From: Lactarius indigo
Taxonomy: Eukaryota; Basidiomycota; Agaricomycetes; Russulales; Russulaceae
Direction of reading: 5' to 3'
NCBI GenBank assembly: GCA_025766275.1
Contig: JAFKAC010000045.1
Location: 372,001 to 436,000, forward strand
DNA length: 64,000 bases
The position numbers and the translations under genes were made by a program. This document shows positions 21,665 to 33,319 of this stretch, one piece after another. The notes beneath the pieces were generated by a model that saw only the letters and a program-made list of their open reading frames with translations, was not told the DNA's origin and made no database searches. Every line of letters begins with the position of its first letter. Within the stretch, counting starts at the first letter, position 1.

Positions 21665-24509
21665 CTACCATGTCGTCGGGCCGAACGTTTGGCCCTTTGC
21701 GAGAGGCCTGTCCGCAACGCCGGCCGCGTCGCCCGTGTTTAAGTACACGGTGTTGCCCCACCATGCTTGGATGGTGTCGAGGGCGATGGTGCCGTTCTTC
21801 GGATATTGAAGAGCGAAGAAGATGACGATCAGACCGACGGCGTAACCTGCGTCCAAACCAGCGGACAGCACGTCTATCGTGATCAAGTGGGTCAGGATGA
21901 GGGTCCAAAAAAAAAAGGTTCGTTCGGCTCACAGTTGTACTTTGACCACCAGCCAAAGTGGCGACGACGGATGACATAGTTAAACAAGAAGCAGATGAGG
22001 ATCCAAGGTACATAGTTGAGCGGCGTTGCGGGCGGCATGTTACCCGTGCCGGTGAACATAAGCGGGAAGTTGAGATACTTGAGGAATCCAATGTTCATCT
22101 TCTTGTGCAGTACCCACTGGACAAGTGGTAGGATTGCACCAGCCAAGAAGAAGAAAACGAGGCCATAGTACATCCCACCGTGAGAGAAGAGACGCGCCGG
22201 GCCAATGACACCCCACTGCGTCGGGAATGTAAGTAAAAGGGGAGACACCTAGACGAAACAAGGAACGTACGATGATGGATGCGGTGCCGAATACGGTAGT
22301 CGAAGGGCAGATAAAGCCGTCTTTCTGGTCAGGGCTGCAAAGATCCTCAACATGGGAGAATAGCCAAGACTGGACACCGAGTTGCACTGTGCCGGCAATT
22401 ACGGTCGCGACGACCTGGCAGAAGAACATGGGACGGTGCGGGATCTTCATGTAGTGACCGAGCTTGAAGTCGCTGGTGAATTGTAAAGCTTGGGTCATGG
22501 TGATGTAACCCCAGGTCTTGAACATCATCATCGCAATTGGACGACCAGGGAGGGCATAGCCAATGATAAGCTCAGTGATAACATTCAGACCAACTTGTTG
22601 GTTAGTGATAGCCTGGATGATGCCGACCGGTACAGTGTACACGAACGCTGGATGGGGAAGGCGGGTTAACAGGTAAGAATGCGCAGCAGGTATTTGTAGA
22701 CTTACAGATAATGAGGGCAAGGACGAAAGCCCAGACAGGGAATTGCGTATTCCAGACCTCGATGGCAACAACACCGAATACAAACATGGTTACTGCCGAG
22801 GAAATTAGTAACTGTCATGCCCAAGTATCGCTATATAATCGACGCACAAAAGACGGAAATGTACCACCAATCTGGGACCTCCTTGTACACAGACATAAGG
22901 CGAGCGTGGATATCGGGCTGCTCGGAGAGCGAGCGACGAGCCTGGGTCCAGATTTGCTTGCGGTAGTAGAGGAAGATGTGGGTAAGGGTAGCCGTGATCG
23001 AAGCGAACGAGAGACCGTAGGACATGGCGAAGGATGCGGAAATGAATAGGGGACTGTAAGCCTGGTAAGCCTCGAGGTTGAAAGAGGCATCTTCGTTAAT
23101 AATACGGGTGACATTGTAGGATTTCCCCCTGTTGTCGAAGGAGTGCGAAGAAACCAAGGGCAAGAAGCCGGTGTACCAAACATTGGTGAACTACGGGAGA
23201 ACATTTAACAAAAAAGTGAAAAGGAAGGGAGCAACGGAACTCACGTAAAGGATGGGGACGAGGAACCAGTAGAAAAAGAGGATGGTGATACCAATGTTAG
23301 CAGCCGCCCACCACGGGACGGGAAGAGGGGAACCGTTGTAGGTGATTTGACCCCAGTCGAACGTGAAGATGCCCATAGCCATACCGTGGGTGACACCGAA
23401 CATTTGGTTGACCTTAGAGTTGTTAGGCACGATCCAGCAGACCCATGAAAAGTAGGATAGGGCAGTGAACAGGTAGGAGGGCAAGAAATCTAGGAAGAAC
23501 GAGTCAGCCAAAAAAGGAAACTGATGTGATGAAGGAAGTGCTGACTGTAGAAGAAGTAGCCGACAAAGACGTAGAGGAAGAAGCGCTCGCGGGAGATACC
23601 ACCACGACTGTGAGTACCTGCGGTCTCTTGAGCGTGCAAGGTGTTGAAGAGGGCGGCGGTGACGAGGTTGACGGGCCAAATCATTGAGGGAGGAGCGACA
23701 AGGAAACGCTTGCAGATACCACCGATCGAGAAGCCGATCAGTTGGGTCGACATGACCAAAAGCCATTGGTCTGAAAATGGAAGACTCGATTAATAATCGA
23801 CGGATGCTTACGGTGCCACCGCCACTCACATCCAAAGTTGGTATGCTGGTTGTAGAAGACTTTTTGGACAGCAACAATGTCGGTCTAAATGTGGAGTGAG
23901 AAATATCCCAACCGACGGTTCACAAACTTGGTACTCACGGCGTAAGCGGATTGGGCTCCGACACCGGCCATGATCGTAACGATGACGTGTTCTTTAATCG
24001 TGAATGGACCGGGGTTAACCTCAACGCCGAAAATCTTGACAGCGGGAACGTAGCGCGCCCAGGCTTTGCATATGGGGAAACTCAGTAGCTGGGGCACGAT
24101 CTGTATACATGCAAGTTCAGCTCGGTGCGGGGTCATCAATGCGGTCACGCAATACAGACCTGGGTGATGGTCACCGAAGGAAATCTGAAGAAGAAGAATT
24201 GGTTGACACCGGGGATGATGATAGCCCACATGATGCCGATAACCCAGGCACGGAAAGTAGATGAAGGCATGGTAGGGTCGTCTGTGTTGGCCACGGCAGA
24301 CCGGACTTCTGGGTACGGAGACTCATCTTCCAGCGCAACGGCCGTTGGGTCGAAGTTGGGGTCGTCAGGATCGGTGATACCGCCCTATGGTTGTATTAGG
24401 TGGAGAAACGACATGGAGAGATAGAAAAAAGACTGACATGGACGCTTCCGAGGTGCTCGGAGACACGTTTCTCAAGGTCGGACCTCTTCTCGTCGTCAGA
24501 GAAAGACAT
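21665..24509 (-). CDS. OPT-family oligopeptide transporter, 11 exons
   Basis: It is a polytopic plasma-membrane protein of the oligopeptide transporter family, which takes up small peptides such as glutathione by proton coupling. Minus-strand exons in order: 24509-24438, 24384-24160, 24100-23939, 23884-23830, 23770-23546, 23489-23245, 23190-22848, 22792-22706, 22647-22271, 22215-21933 and 21873-21665. The sum is 2283 nt, 760 aa, open throughout. The soluble N-terminus holds SPYPEVRSAVANTDDP, a family hallmark, and is followed by FRAWVIGIMW. Other conserved blocks are NPGPFTIKEHV, FGVTHGMAMGIFTFDW, KEVPDWWY, YALPGRPIAMMMFKTWG, FKLGHYMKIPHRPMFF and NYVIRRRHFGWWSKYN. The length fits the 700-800 residues usual for fungal OPTs. 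The substrate cannot be inferred. Confidence 0.93.
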
Positions 24510-26711
24510 GGCTAACTAGTCGTGTGGGTCAACTAGTAGACTGGCCTGGCTCAACCCACGGATAAGGAAGGGAGCAGAGGGGTGAGGGAAGGAGACCATG
24601 GGACTTATTATGGAATTTATAGTCAACGAAAGAGCCTATAGCCTCTAAGGCGAAGGGAAGAAGATGTCAGGGCCAACCTGTGGGCACACCTCCCTGATCT
24701 CATGACAGATCTATGATAAGAAGAAGAAAAAAAAAAAGTCCATGAGTTGGTTGCCTCGAACCCGGGCCATCATCGAAGCTCCTACCTCTTCTTTGGTCAA
24801 TACACCCGTCTCCGGAAATCGCGTTCCTGATAGACCATTGCCTCCCATGTGGTTTTTCCAGAACTAGGGATAATGCTCAGTCCGACGGATCTGACACTGG
24901 TCTATGAATTGTATGGCGGAGCTGACTTACGAGGTGAGTCCTCCTCACAGGTCCCAGGGCACCCACGCAAGTAGCATAGATAATCAAATTGTTTCATCGT
25001 GTTGACCCTTCTCTCTGAAGCATGGCGATTATGTGTGGGGCGTTCTCTTACGCTGTTCGCCCGAGAGACGAGACGTGTGAGTAAACACGACCTGTCACCG
25101 CAAGACGGGAAGCGTAGCACATGTATTACTGCATTTGGAATGAACTTAATTGGGTTCTGAACGCCCACATGTCCGAGCTCCGAGTCTCCGACGACCTAGG
25201 CATGCCAATTTTGGATATAGGTCCCGGCTAAGGACGGGGTCATCTGACCCACCTCTAATAGGGTAATGAAGCGCCTCCGTCGTGGAGCACGCGTGGACAC
25301 AGACAACTTACGACCAAGAAGCTACGAATCCGCGCGGTCCTGTCAAGACGATAAGCCTAAACACCCATGGGGCGTTCCCATATGGGCCCCAATGCCCCAG
25401 ATCCGACTCGATTTCACTTGTCACGCGACTCCGTGTCGCCACCAGCCTCCAAAACCCGACTGATCGCAATCGAACCCATTCCCATGCGATACCTCTAATC
25501 ACCTTGGAAAAGAACACGTTATCTCACATGTTCTATTGGTTCTTACAACGAGAGGGTTTCTTTGTCGGTGAGTGTCAGGAATACGACAGACTTGTTCCCA
25601 TCGCGGTGTCACGATCCCTTATTTCTCTTGTGGATCTTCGACGGCGCGAAGCTCAGAAGCTCAGCGGGATCTTCGTTGAGGAACTGCAGACACGTCGTTC
25701 GCTTTCAGGAACTACCATCATCGCTCTAGCAACGGGGCGCAGTGGCAGCGGAGGCGGCGACAACGAATTACCATGATTCAACAGCGTGATTCCTTACTTC
25801 CACCAGACCCGTGTATGCGACCCCTTCAGGTAGTTTGTGCCGCGGAAAAACTTTCATGTCTGCCCACCTGCCTCAAGCCAGTGTTTGTCATGATAAAATC
25901 ACGATCGCCATACCCACCTCTGGTCGTTTTGACTGTGCAACCCCGCCCGATTATCTCTTGCACCGTGTTGCGCCCCCCACACCTCAAGCTGGCTTTGTCC
26001 GCTCAAACGGCCCCCGGGCGTGGGGGCGCGGTTTGTACATTACTTTACTCACGACCAAAATTGGCAATTATTCATTATTCAAATCTCCTTTGGCCTTGTC
26101 TCGTGCGAAAGAAACAAGAGAACGCCGTGTGCCCTCATCGTCGTTATCACCACACGTTAGGAATCAGCGGAGCAAACCACCGGGTGCTGTTCACGTTTCC
26201 GCGTGGTTTTGTAGGGACTATTTTTACGCTCTCGCGATAAGATACGGCACTGTACGGTGACGAGGCGCTACGGCTCCTGCTACTTTTGTTCTTTTCCTTG
26301 CAACAGAATGCGCCCCCTTCCTATTCGGACTTGCGACGTCATTGAGATACGCTGTAAAGTGCCTCGTGGTCTCAAAGACCGCTCCAACCCGAGATCACCG
26401 TTTCAGTGTTCTTTGCATTCTCATCATTACAAATTATGCCCCATTACGGCCTTTCGATCCCACTCCCCTGGAGGGGGGGGACTTAGTGTCGTGGGACAGC
26501 GTCTGCCAGACAGGTGCGATTTTGTCCGTACTCTCCCAACTTTACTTTCCCCCTTCGAGCGGAGGGCATATCGTACTGAGGCAGCGAGTACAACGACATG
26601 TGGGTGGGCGTGAGATCCCCATGTCCCTGCATCGGGGATAAAGGTAGACAGATAGATGTACGTACGAATGCGGGCCGTGGGACGTTGCTCTCTAAGATGA
26701 AGTGATAGTGA
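24510..26711. other. 2.2-kb spacer, no gene supported
   Basis: Several open frames of 100-165 codons overlap on both strands, but none shows a family motif, intron pattern or codon regularity that would support a gene. This could be decayed repeat sequence. Confidence 0.4.
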
Positions 26712-28591
26712 TGATGGATGGCGCAGAGGAAAGAAAATGGCGTGATGGCCCACTTACGAGAACGTGTATTGTATGTATGTGGAAGCCCGAGCATCAGATC
26801 AATGTGCGCCGCACGCAATAAAAAAATCATCGCACGGACACAGGCCGTTCCTGTTTCTTTCTTTCTTATTTTCTTTTTCTCATGCCATAATCTCCTGCCA
26901 TTCGCACGCACATTACCGTTCGACTGGCCGCCCTAAGTTGGACGATAGCCCCCTGGAGAACGACCATCTCTCCCCTATTAGGCTGATCAGGGGCCTACAA
27001 GCAACAGTGCAGCATCGGCCTACTTGGATAGGGGCGCGGGTTAAGGGCAAGAACACCAGTCGTATATCAGATCACGATTCGTATCCTATCCTCGGGGATC
27101 ATCCCTGGAGATAAACTTTGGTGTTTCGGTCCTGTCTTCTCTTCTATCTGCGAGAAGCACCGCAGATCGTGGGTGCAAAAGGGTGCCACAACTAGTCGTA
27201 GAGGCAGGGGATGGGGATCGATTCGTAGTGCCCAAACTGAGTACCGGCACCTTAGCACCTCCGCATGACCCACAACCAGACTCAGACATGGAGAAGGGTG
27301 GCAATATGCGCGTGATTCTAGGTAATATAAGAGGGTGCTTCGTGGTTCCGTGGCTCCGTGGCGTGACATATGCGGCACTGCGACCCCGCGATTCTGCCGT
27401 GAATGACCTTCAATAGAACGATACACCAACCCACCGAGAAGGCAGAGAAGCAGGAAAAGAATCGAACATCTCTACACGAGTTGCCAGAAAAACTCGGGAG
27501 TGAGTCCGAGATCATTACAATCCAGAGGGCCCGCGCTCTACGGTTGGTCCTTAATCAGTCAAAAAGTTTAAAAAGAGAAATGGAAGGGAGGGAATGAGAC
27601 CTCGGCAGCATAGCGTGTCGTAGTGTATCTGACAGGACCATGCGCTCGTTCGGTGGGTCGGCAAGCCTACTCAGTGAGACAAGCACGGAGTTAGAAACGT
27701 GCTTGGGCAGCACAACGAAGGTGCGCAGGCCGCGGTCGAGAAGCACGGCAGGTATCTAGCTAGAGGCCATGCCATATATATGACAAGTGTTCTTCGTAGC
27801 CGCTCCGGGATTCCTAGGACCCGAACCCCCCGCACCCCACCGGGTGTGCAGGAGTTCCGAGGAAAGCGAAAGCTGCAGGTACGTAGAAGAACCCGACCAC
27901 GGACTCAAACCTAAAGAGCCTTCTGCCGCCGCGCCAGCGGGGCAGAGATAAGAGCGACGTCGTCGCGAGAAGGCACTCGAAGCAAAGCAAAGATATTCAA
28001 GTTGATACCGATACCTCACGCGGCAAAATCCGAGCGAAGGAAGGAAAAGCCAGTGAAACTACACGAGAACTCGTTTTGTCGTATGCTGTCATAGCAAGGT
28101 GACGCCCAGGTAAAGCTGATCACGAGATGCTTGACGAGAAGCCGTGTCGGAGCGTGCCGGGAAAACGCGACTCGGGGTACTACTTAGTGGTAGACACATA
28201 GTACATATGCTACTGACCTCAACCTTTTGGACTTGAAGCCACCGAAGGTCTCGTTGTGATAGCGGCCGCCTGACTGCTTGTCGGATTCGACCAGAGCTAC
28301 CGGTATAGTGCCATGACTAGGCTAATCGATGAACTATGCAACGCCTCGAGGCCTACGCAGCCTTCATCCTTACCTTATCGTCCCGCCCTTGGTAGCTAAT
28401 CCTAGAGCACCCTTTACCCAATGAAGAGCAGGTAAAGGATTTTTATTTTTTGTCCACTGCGGAGCCCATAATCGTTACTATTACATCTTGTCCTGAGCCC
28501 GCCGCCAGAGTCGTCTCATGGAGTCATGGTCACAGATACCTGTAAGGTATACATATTTTTTAAAAATAAGTTGATGCCTTCATTGACCCCA

Positions 28592-28597
28592 TATAAA
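28592..28597 (+). promoter_or_regulatory. TATA box of lectin gene A
   Basis: TATAAA in the context CCCCATATAAAGCC lies 103 bp before the ATG at 28695, a normal spacing for a TATA promoter with a 50-70 nt leader. This is inferred from position and sequence only. Confidence 0.5.
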
Positions 28598-28694
28598 GCC
28601 TTGAAAAGGTAACATCGATGGCAGAATAAATAGACAGTTATGGAACGGAGAAAACCCTAGAGAGAACTGATCCTCCCTGCAACGCCTTCAACCC

Positions 28695-29501
28695 ATGCCC
28701 ATCCTCTGCTCATTCGACACAGTGACTCAGGGGACCGAAACCACATTGGGTTTCCCTCGTCCATTCGTCGCCCGCCCCCGCCTACCCCATGGCATCCGTC
28801 ACCTAGATATGGACAAAGACTGTCCTATCCGAGTCAAGTCAGTAATCCCAGTCTTCACAAAGGATTGGATCAGCTGCTACTTCAGCACTTGGGAAGGTTC
28901 CACACTCCACAGAAGCATCGACGATGTGTTCGCCCTCGCACCCAGTGATCTGGATTTCCTCACCGGTGAACACTTGCGCTGGCCCTGGAAGGACCCCCAG
29001 GCTCCCGCCTCTGTTCGCATTAACTTTGAGCGTCCGTTCGTCACTCCTCCCAAGGTCGTCGTCTTCTTCAACCACCTTTCATTAAACCACCATCACAACT
29101 GGCGTATCATCACTACTGCTACTGACATCGATGTCAACGGATTCACGCTCAATATCGAAACTTGGTCAGACACTATCCTCTATGGCGCGAAGACATGTTG
29201 GATTGCCTATCCAGAGGATCGCGAACACATCTTCAGCACATCTGTCAGTACGCTGGATATTCGTCCCGCGAAAAAACAACAACATGAACACAGTAAAGAA
29301 ATTTTGTTTAATTCGGTTGAATTCTTCAAGAAACCCTCTGTCTTTGTTGCCTTGAATCATCTCGACATTGACTGCAAAGCCAATCTTCGCGTCAACGCTT
29401 ACGTCGACGGCGTCTCCACGACCCGTTTGGTCTGGCACATCGATTCCTGGAGCGATACCGTCCTTTATGCTGCTGGTGCAACCATCATCGCATTCAACTA
29501 G
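28695..29501 (+). CDS. Triple H-type-lectin-repeat protein A
   Basis: A single-exon protein of 268 aa with no signal peptide or membrane segment, hence probably cytosolic or non-classically secreted. It consists of three repeats of about 75 residues that match the H-type lectin fold (six-stranded sandwich of snail agglutinin and discoidin). Repeat 2 (about residues 107-180) is clearest: FERPFVTPPKVVVFFNHL, then VNGFTLNIETWSDTILYG and TCWIAYP. Repeat 3 (about 200-268) has FNSVEFFKKPSVFVALNHL and HIDSWSDTVLYAAGATIIAF. Repeat 1 (about 15-90) is divergent. H-type lectins bind GalNAc and related sugars, and fungal fruiting-body lectins often act in defence against grazers; that role is inference here. 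The start is the first ATG after a TATA box. Confidence 0.82.
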   Translation: MPILCSFDTVTQGTETTLGFPRPFVARPRLPHGIRHLDMDKDCPIRVKSVIPVFTKDWISCYFSTWEGSTLHRSIDDVFALAPSDLDFLTGEHLRWPWKDPQAPASVRINFERPFVTPPKVVVFFNHLSLNHHHNWRIITTATDIDVNGFTLNIETWSDTILYGAKTCWIAYPEDREHIFSTSVSTLDIRPAKKQQHEHSKEILFNSVEFFKKPSVFVALNHLDIDCKANLRVNAYVDGVSTTRLVWHIDSWSDTVLYAAGATIIAFN

Positions 29502-30083
29502 CCATTGGCTTCATTAGCTAAAGCCCTTCCGCATTGGGAAGATGATATTGGGACTTTTCACACTCGTTTAGCATTATGATGTCAGTGCATGTCAGTGCAT
29601 CTCCAGTGGTACCTGTGCAGATTGCCAATGTCTCACCGTTTCTGTACCACTATCCCCGTCGCTCTACTCTTGCATCCGAGTTGGTGTCGACCAGGTACCT
29701 TCATGGTAAATGTTGTTTTAGCTTGTTTAGCTTGTTGTTTAGTATGCAAAATTGTAACATGCCGTAACGAATATCCCAAGACATTTTTCCGATAGGATCC
29801 GAATCTCAGATTCCTGGTTATGTTCATACTGTGCTCACTTTGCCTCTGCCACTCGCTGTGATTGGAATACCTTTCGGTGATGTATTTCGCCCGCGTACCA
29901 CTGAGCGGGCACACTGGCCACAGCGGTTCATGCTAAACACCGTTAAAGAATGTGTCCTGTATCAGCAAGCTATGATTATAGACCAGCAGCAAAAAAATTA
30001 CGTTTTCACCGGGGTGGGGGGTTAATAGGTTATCGGTAAATTTTCCCTATCCTATTTATAATTATTCAATGATGTGAGGACGA
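29502..30083. other. Lectin A 3' flank
   Basis: This non-coding stretch partly repeats behind lectin B (TGATGTATTT...CCACTGAG...GGGCACAC pattern at about 29879 and 32757). No gene is seen. Confidence 0.5.
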
Positions 30084-32950
30084 TGATGACGATGGATGGT
30101 GCAAAGAGAAGGAGATGAATGGCCACTTACGAGGACGTGCCAGTGTATTGTATGTATGTGAAAGCCCAAGCATCAGATCAAGGCGCGCTGCACGTAGTCA
30201 GATCGCATAGACACACGCCGTTAGTTTCCTTATCTTTTCGTGCCCTACTCTCCCACCGTTCGCATGTAAACTACCGTTCGACTGGCCTTAACTCGGACGA
30301 TAGACCCCCGGAGGGCGACCGATCTGCCAGTATTTGGCACACCGGGGCATACGGGTAACGGCGCATCTTGTCATCGGTTTACTTGGAAAAGGGACTAAGA
30401 GCAATGGCAAGTTTAAGCCCCGTCTCCTCGTCCACCTGCAAGAGGAAGCACCGCAGATAAGAGGGGGTGCCACTACTCTCCGCAGAAGCAGGGGATATGG
30501 TTCATTCGCAGTGCTCAAAGTGAGCACCGGGATCTTTGCGCCTCCGTATAACCGACAATCAGGGAGGTGGAGAGAGAAAGGTGGAAATATGCAAGCGATT
30601 ATAGCCTAGATTGTGCAGGAGGATGGTTGGTGGCGCATGCAACACCACGACTCTGCCAGAGCGCCGTGATTGACCCTCGATAGAACAAAGGCACCAACCC
30701 ACATAAAAAGGCGAAGAACCGAACATCTCTACACGAGTTGTCAGAAGAACACACCTCGGGAGTGAGTCCGAGATTCGGACCGTACGACTCCAAGGGCAAG
30801 GGCTGGTGCTTTAAGGTTGATCCTTAATCAGTCAAGAAGTTTGGAAAGAGAAAATGACGTGAGGGAATGAGGCCTCCGACGAGTCGGCGGCATAGCTTGC
30901 CGTAGTGTATCTGACCGGACCATGCGCTCGTTCGGAGGATCGGCAGGCCTGGTCAGCGGTACAAGCACGGAGTTAGAAACATGCTTGAGCAACGCAGTGA
31001 AGGTGCGCAGGCCGCGGTCGAGAAGTACGGCGGGTATCTAGCTGGAGGCCGTGCCATATGTATGACAAGCGTTCTTTGTAGCCGCTCCGGGGTTCCTAGG
31101 ATCCGAACCCTCCGAACCCCATCAGGTGTGCAGGATTCCGAGGAAAGCGAAGAACTGAAGTTGGGTAGGAAAACCCAATCATGGACTCGAGCCTAAAGAA
31201 CCTTCTGCCTCCACGCCGGCGGGACAGAGATGCGAGAGTGACACTGTCATGGTCCGGTAATAGGGCACTCGGAGCAAGCAAAGATATCGATATCTCAGTG
31301 AAGCGCGAGGTCAGAAGAAGCAGTGCGCAAAATCCGATCGAAGGAAGGAAAGAAGAAAAAAAACACCGACTCGGAGGGTTGCCAATGTGACTGTGCCGGA
31401 ACACGTCCAATCGCACGTTGTCACGGCAGTAAGGCCTATTAAAGTGTGAGAAGGCGCGACTTGTAGACACACGACCAGCGTAGTACGGAGTAGCATGTCC
31501 ACAGATACATGGCAATATATTACTGTAGTTATTTTTTTTTCAGGTTTGGTATGCATCGTAAGTTATGTAAAAAGGACAAGTGCCATTCTCATCTGTGAAA
31601 CGCGAGAGGGCAACAGCAGTCCCTCCTGCCTCGCCTTCGACCGGCCCCCAACTGCACCTCATATAGGCCTCATAATTTGTACTCATGCCTGACCTCTACT
31701 CATCCAACACAGTGACACATGGCGCTGAAACCACATTGGGCTTCCATCGTCCATTCGTCGCCCGCCCCCGCCTAGCCCATGGCATCCGTTACCTAGATAT
31801 GGAGACAGACCGTCCTATCCTCGTTAAGTCATTGATCCCGGTCTTCACAAAGGATTGGATGAACTGCCGCTTCGTCACCTGGGAAGGTTCCATCCTCTAC
31901 GGAGGCATCGATGATGTGTTCGCCCTTGCACCCAGTGATCTAGATTTCCTCACTGGTGAACACATGCGCTACCTTTGGAAAGACCCCCAGGCTCCCGCCT
32001 CCGTTCGCATCGACTTTGAGCGCCCTTTCGTCACTCCTCCCAAGGTCGTCGTCTTCTTCAACCACCTCGAATTTGACAGGAACCGCAACTGGCGTGTCGT
32101 CACTACTGCTAGTGACATTGACGTGAACGGATTCACGCTCAATATCGAGACTTGGTCAGACACCATCCTCCACTGTGCGCAAACTTGTTGGATCGCCTAT
32201 CCAGAGAATCGCCAACACATCTTCAGCACATCTGTCAGCACGCTGGATGTTCGTCCCGTGAACACACAACAACATGAACACAGTAAAGAAATTTTGTTTA
32301 ATTCGGTCGAATTTCTTAAGAAACCCTCTGTTTTTTTTGCCCTGAATTATCTCGACATTGATTGCAGATCCAATCTCCGCATCCGGGCTTTCATCGACGG
32401 CATCTCTACAACCCGTTTGGTCTGGCACATCGATTCCTGGAGCGATACCATTCTTTATGCTGCTGGTGCAACCATCATCGCATTCAACTAGCTTCATTGC
32501 CTGGGACGACTTCTGCCTTGCGAAGATGTTATCCGGACCTTCACACTGGTATAGATTATGGTGCTGGTACGCCCCCAATGATTCTACTCTTGCGTCAGAT
32601 TTAGTGTTGACAAGGTACCTTCATGGTGGGTGTTGCTTTTCAGGTTTATTGTACAAAATAAAACCCTGTAACAAAGCCAGTTTTCTGATCAGATCCCAGA
32701 TTACCGGTTATACTGTGCTCGCTCCGCTATTTACTGTAACTGTAACACTTTTCGGTGATGTATTTGGCTTGCGTGCCACTGAGTGGGCACACCAGCCACG
32801 TAGTCCGTCTTCAACACCACGATACAGAATACATCTTATTTTAACAAGCTGTGACTATGGAGTTTTGGACAAGCAACAATCCATGTTTGCACCACACCAC
32901 AAAAGAATCATCAGTGGGATTCCGAATCGCCCACTCACTATCGGTAAGGT
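30084..32950. repeat. Lectin duplication unit B
   Basis: This second unit of the tandem duplication is collinear with 26712-30020 but about 0.4 kb shorter upstream of the gene. Shared landmarks are CTTACGAGGACGTG at about 30127, ACACGAGTTGTCAGAAGAAC near 30732, and GGCCGCGGTCGAGAAGTACGG near 31009. Confidence 0.8.
31685..32491 (+). CDS. Triple H-type-lectin-repeat protein B
   Basis: A paralogue of the upstream gene with the same length (268 aa) and the same three H-type-lectin-like repeats. Repeat 2 reads FERPFVTPPKVVVFFNHL then NGFTLNIETWSDTILHC and WIAYPEN. Repeat 3 ends WHIDSWSDTILYAAGATII. No stop or frameshift has arisen although the flanks have diverged, which suggests both copies are under selection. 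Differences cluster in loops (LEFDRNRNWR against LSLNHHHNWR; CAQTC against GAKTC) where sugar contacts are expected in this fold. The leader is different: a TATA-like ATATAG lies only 24 bp before the ATG. Confidence 0.82.
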   Translation: MPDLYSSNTVTHGAETTLGFHRPFVARPRLAHGIRYLDMETDRPILVKSLIPVFTKDWMNCRFVTWEGSILYGGIDDVFALAPSDLDFLTGEHMRYLWKDPQAPASVRIDFERPFVTPPKVVVFFNHLEFDRNRNWRVVTTASDIDVNGFTLNIETWSDTILHCAQTCWIAYPENRQHIFSTSVSTLDVRPVNTQQHEHSKEILFNSVEFLKKPSVFFALNYLDIDCRSNLRIRAFIDGISTTRLVWHIDSWSDTILYAAGATIIAFN

Positions 32951-32989
32951 AGACGAGTAACAATGCATGTAGGACTTTTTTTAGAAAAA

Positions 32990-33312
32990 AAAAAGAAACG
33001 CAGGTAGGGCGTTCTATTCTCCCGTCTCCCGTCTGACAACAACTTTGCAATCTCCGAAAGTCTTCTCGACGACGCAATCTGAAACGGAGTCTGGCCTCTA
33101 TCGTTCTTGGCACCTACATTTGCGCCGTGGCTAGGTAGAAGGCGCACGGTTCTTCTCTAGCTAGATGCTACCAGGTGCAGGCTGTGCAGCGGTGTCGAGT
33201 GTCTCCAATCATGATCGTTGACATCTGCCCCATGTCGGATCAGTAGATTGCCAGGCTTTCTAGTGTCGCTGCTCCTCTTGCACGACGCCAGGTGCAACGT
33301 CGTCATGTGGAT
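32990..33312 (-). pseudogene. Ankyrin-repeat gene remnant
   Basis: On the minus strand, ankyrin consensus pieces are readable in order: TTLHLASCKRSS then NLLIRHGADVNDHDWRHSTPLH, followed after a frame break and TAG by RLLPSHGANVGAKNDRGQTP and FQIASSRRLSEIAKLLSDG. Two to three repeats remain with no start, no upstream exons and a poly-A tract at the end, so this is debris of a larger ankyrin protein. Confidence 0.62.
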
Positions 33313-33319
33313 TTTAATC

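Larger units (their letters stand above)
26712..30020. repeat. Lectin duplication unit A
   Basis: A block of about 3.3 kb is paralogous to 30084-32950. It comprises a 1.4-kb upstream non-coding segment (about 26712-28110), the lectin gene at 28695-29501 and a 3' flank that ends with matching sequence around 29878-29930. The coding parts are far better conserved than the flanks. The upstream segment contains a minus-strand remnant (LLDRGLRTFVVLPKHVSNS, about 27740) also found in unit B, so both units carry the same dead gene fragment. Confidence 0.8.

Noticed and set aside
24760..24810. tRNA-like T-loop (GGGTTCGAGGC on the minus strand)
   Set aside because: The five-base T stem does not pair and no acceptor or anticodon stem could be built.
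27699..31196. Two 71-codon frames (27699-27914 and 30981-31196) as a conserved small gene
   Set aside because: Equal length is a coincidence: the C-terminal thirds are in shifted frames, and the minus strand carries the better protein remnant.
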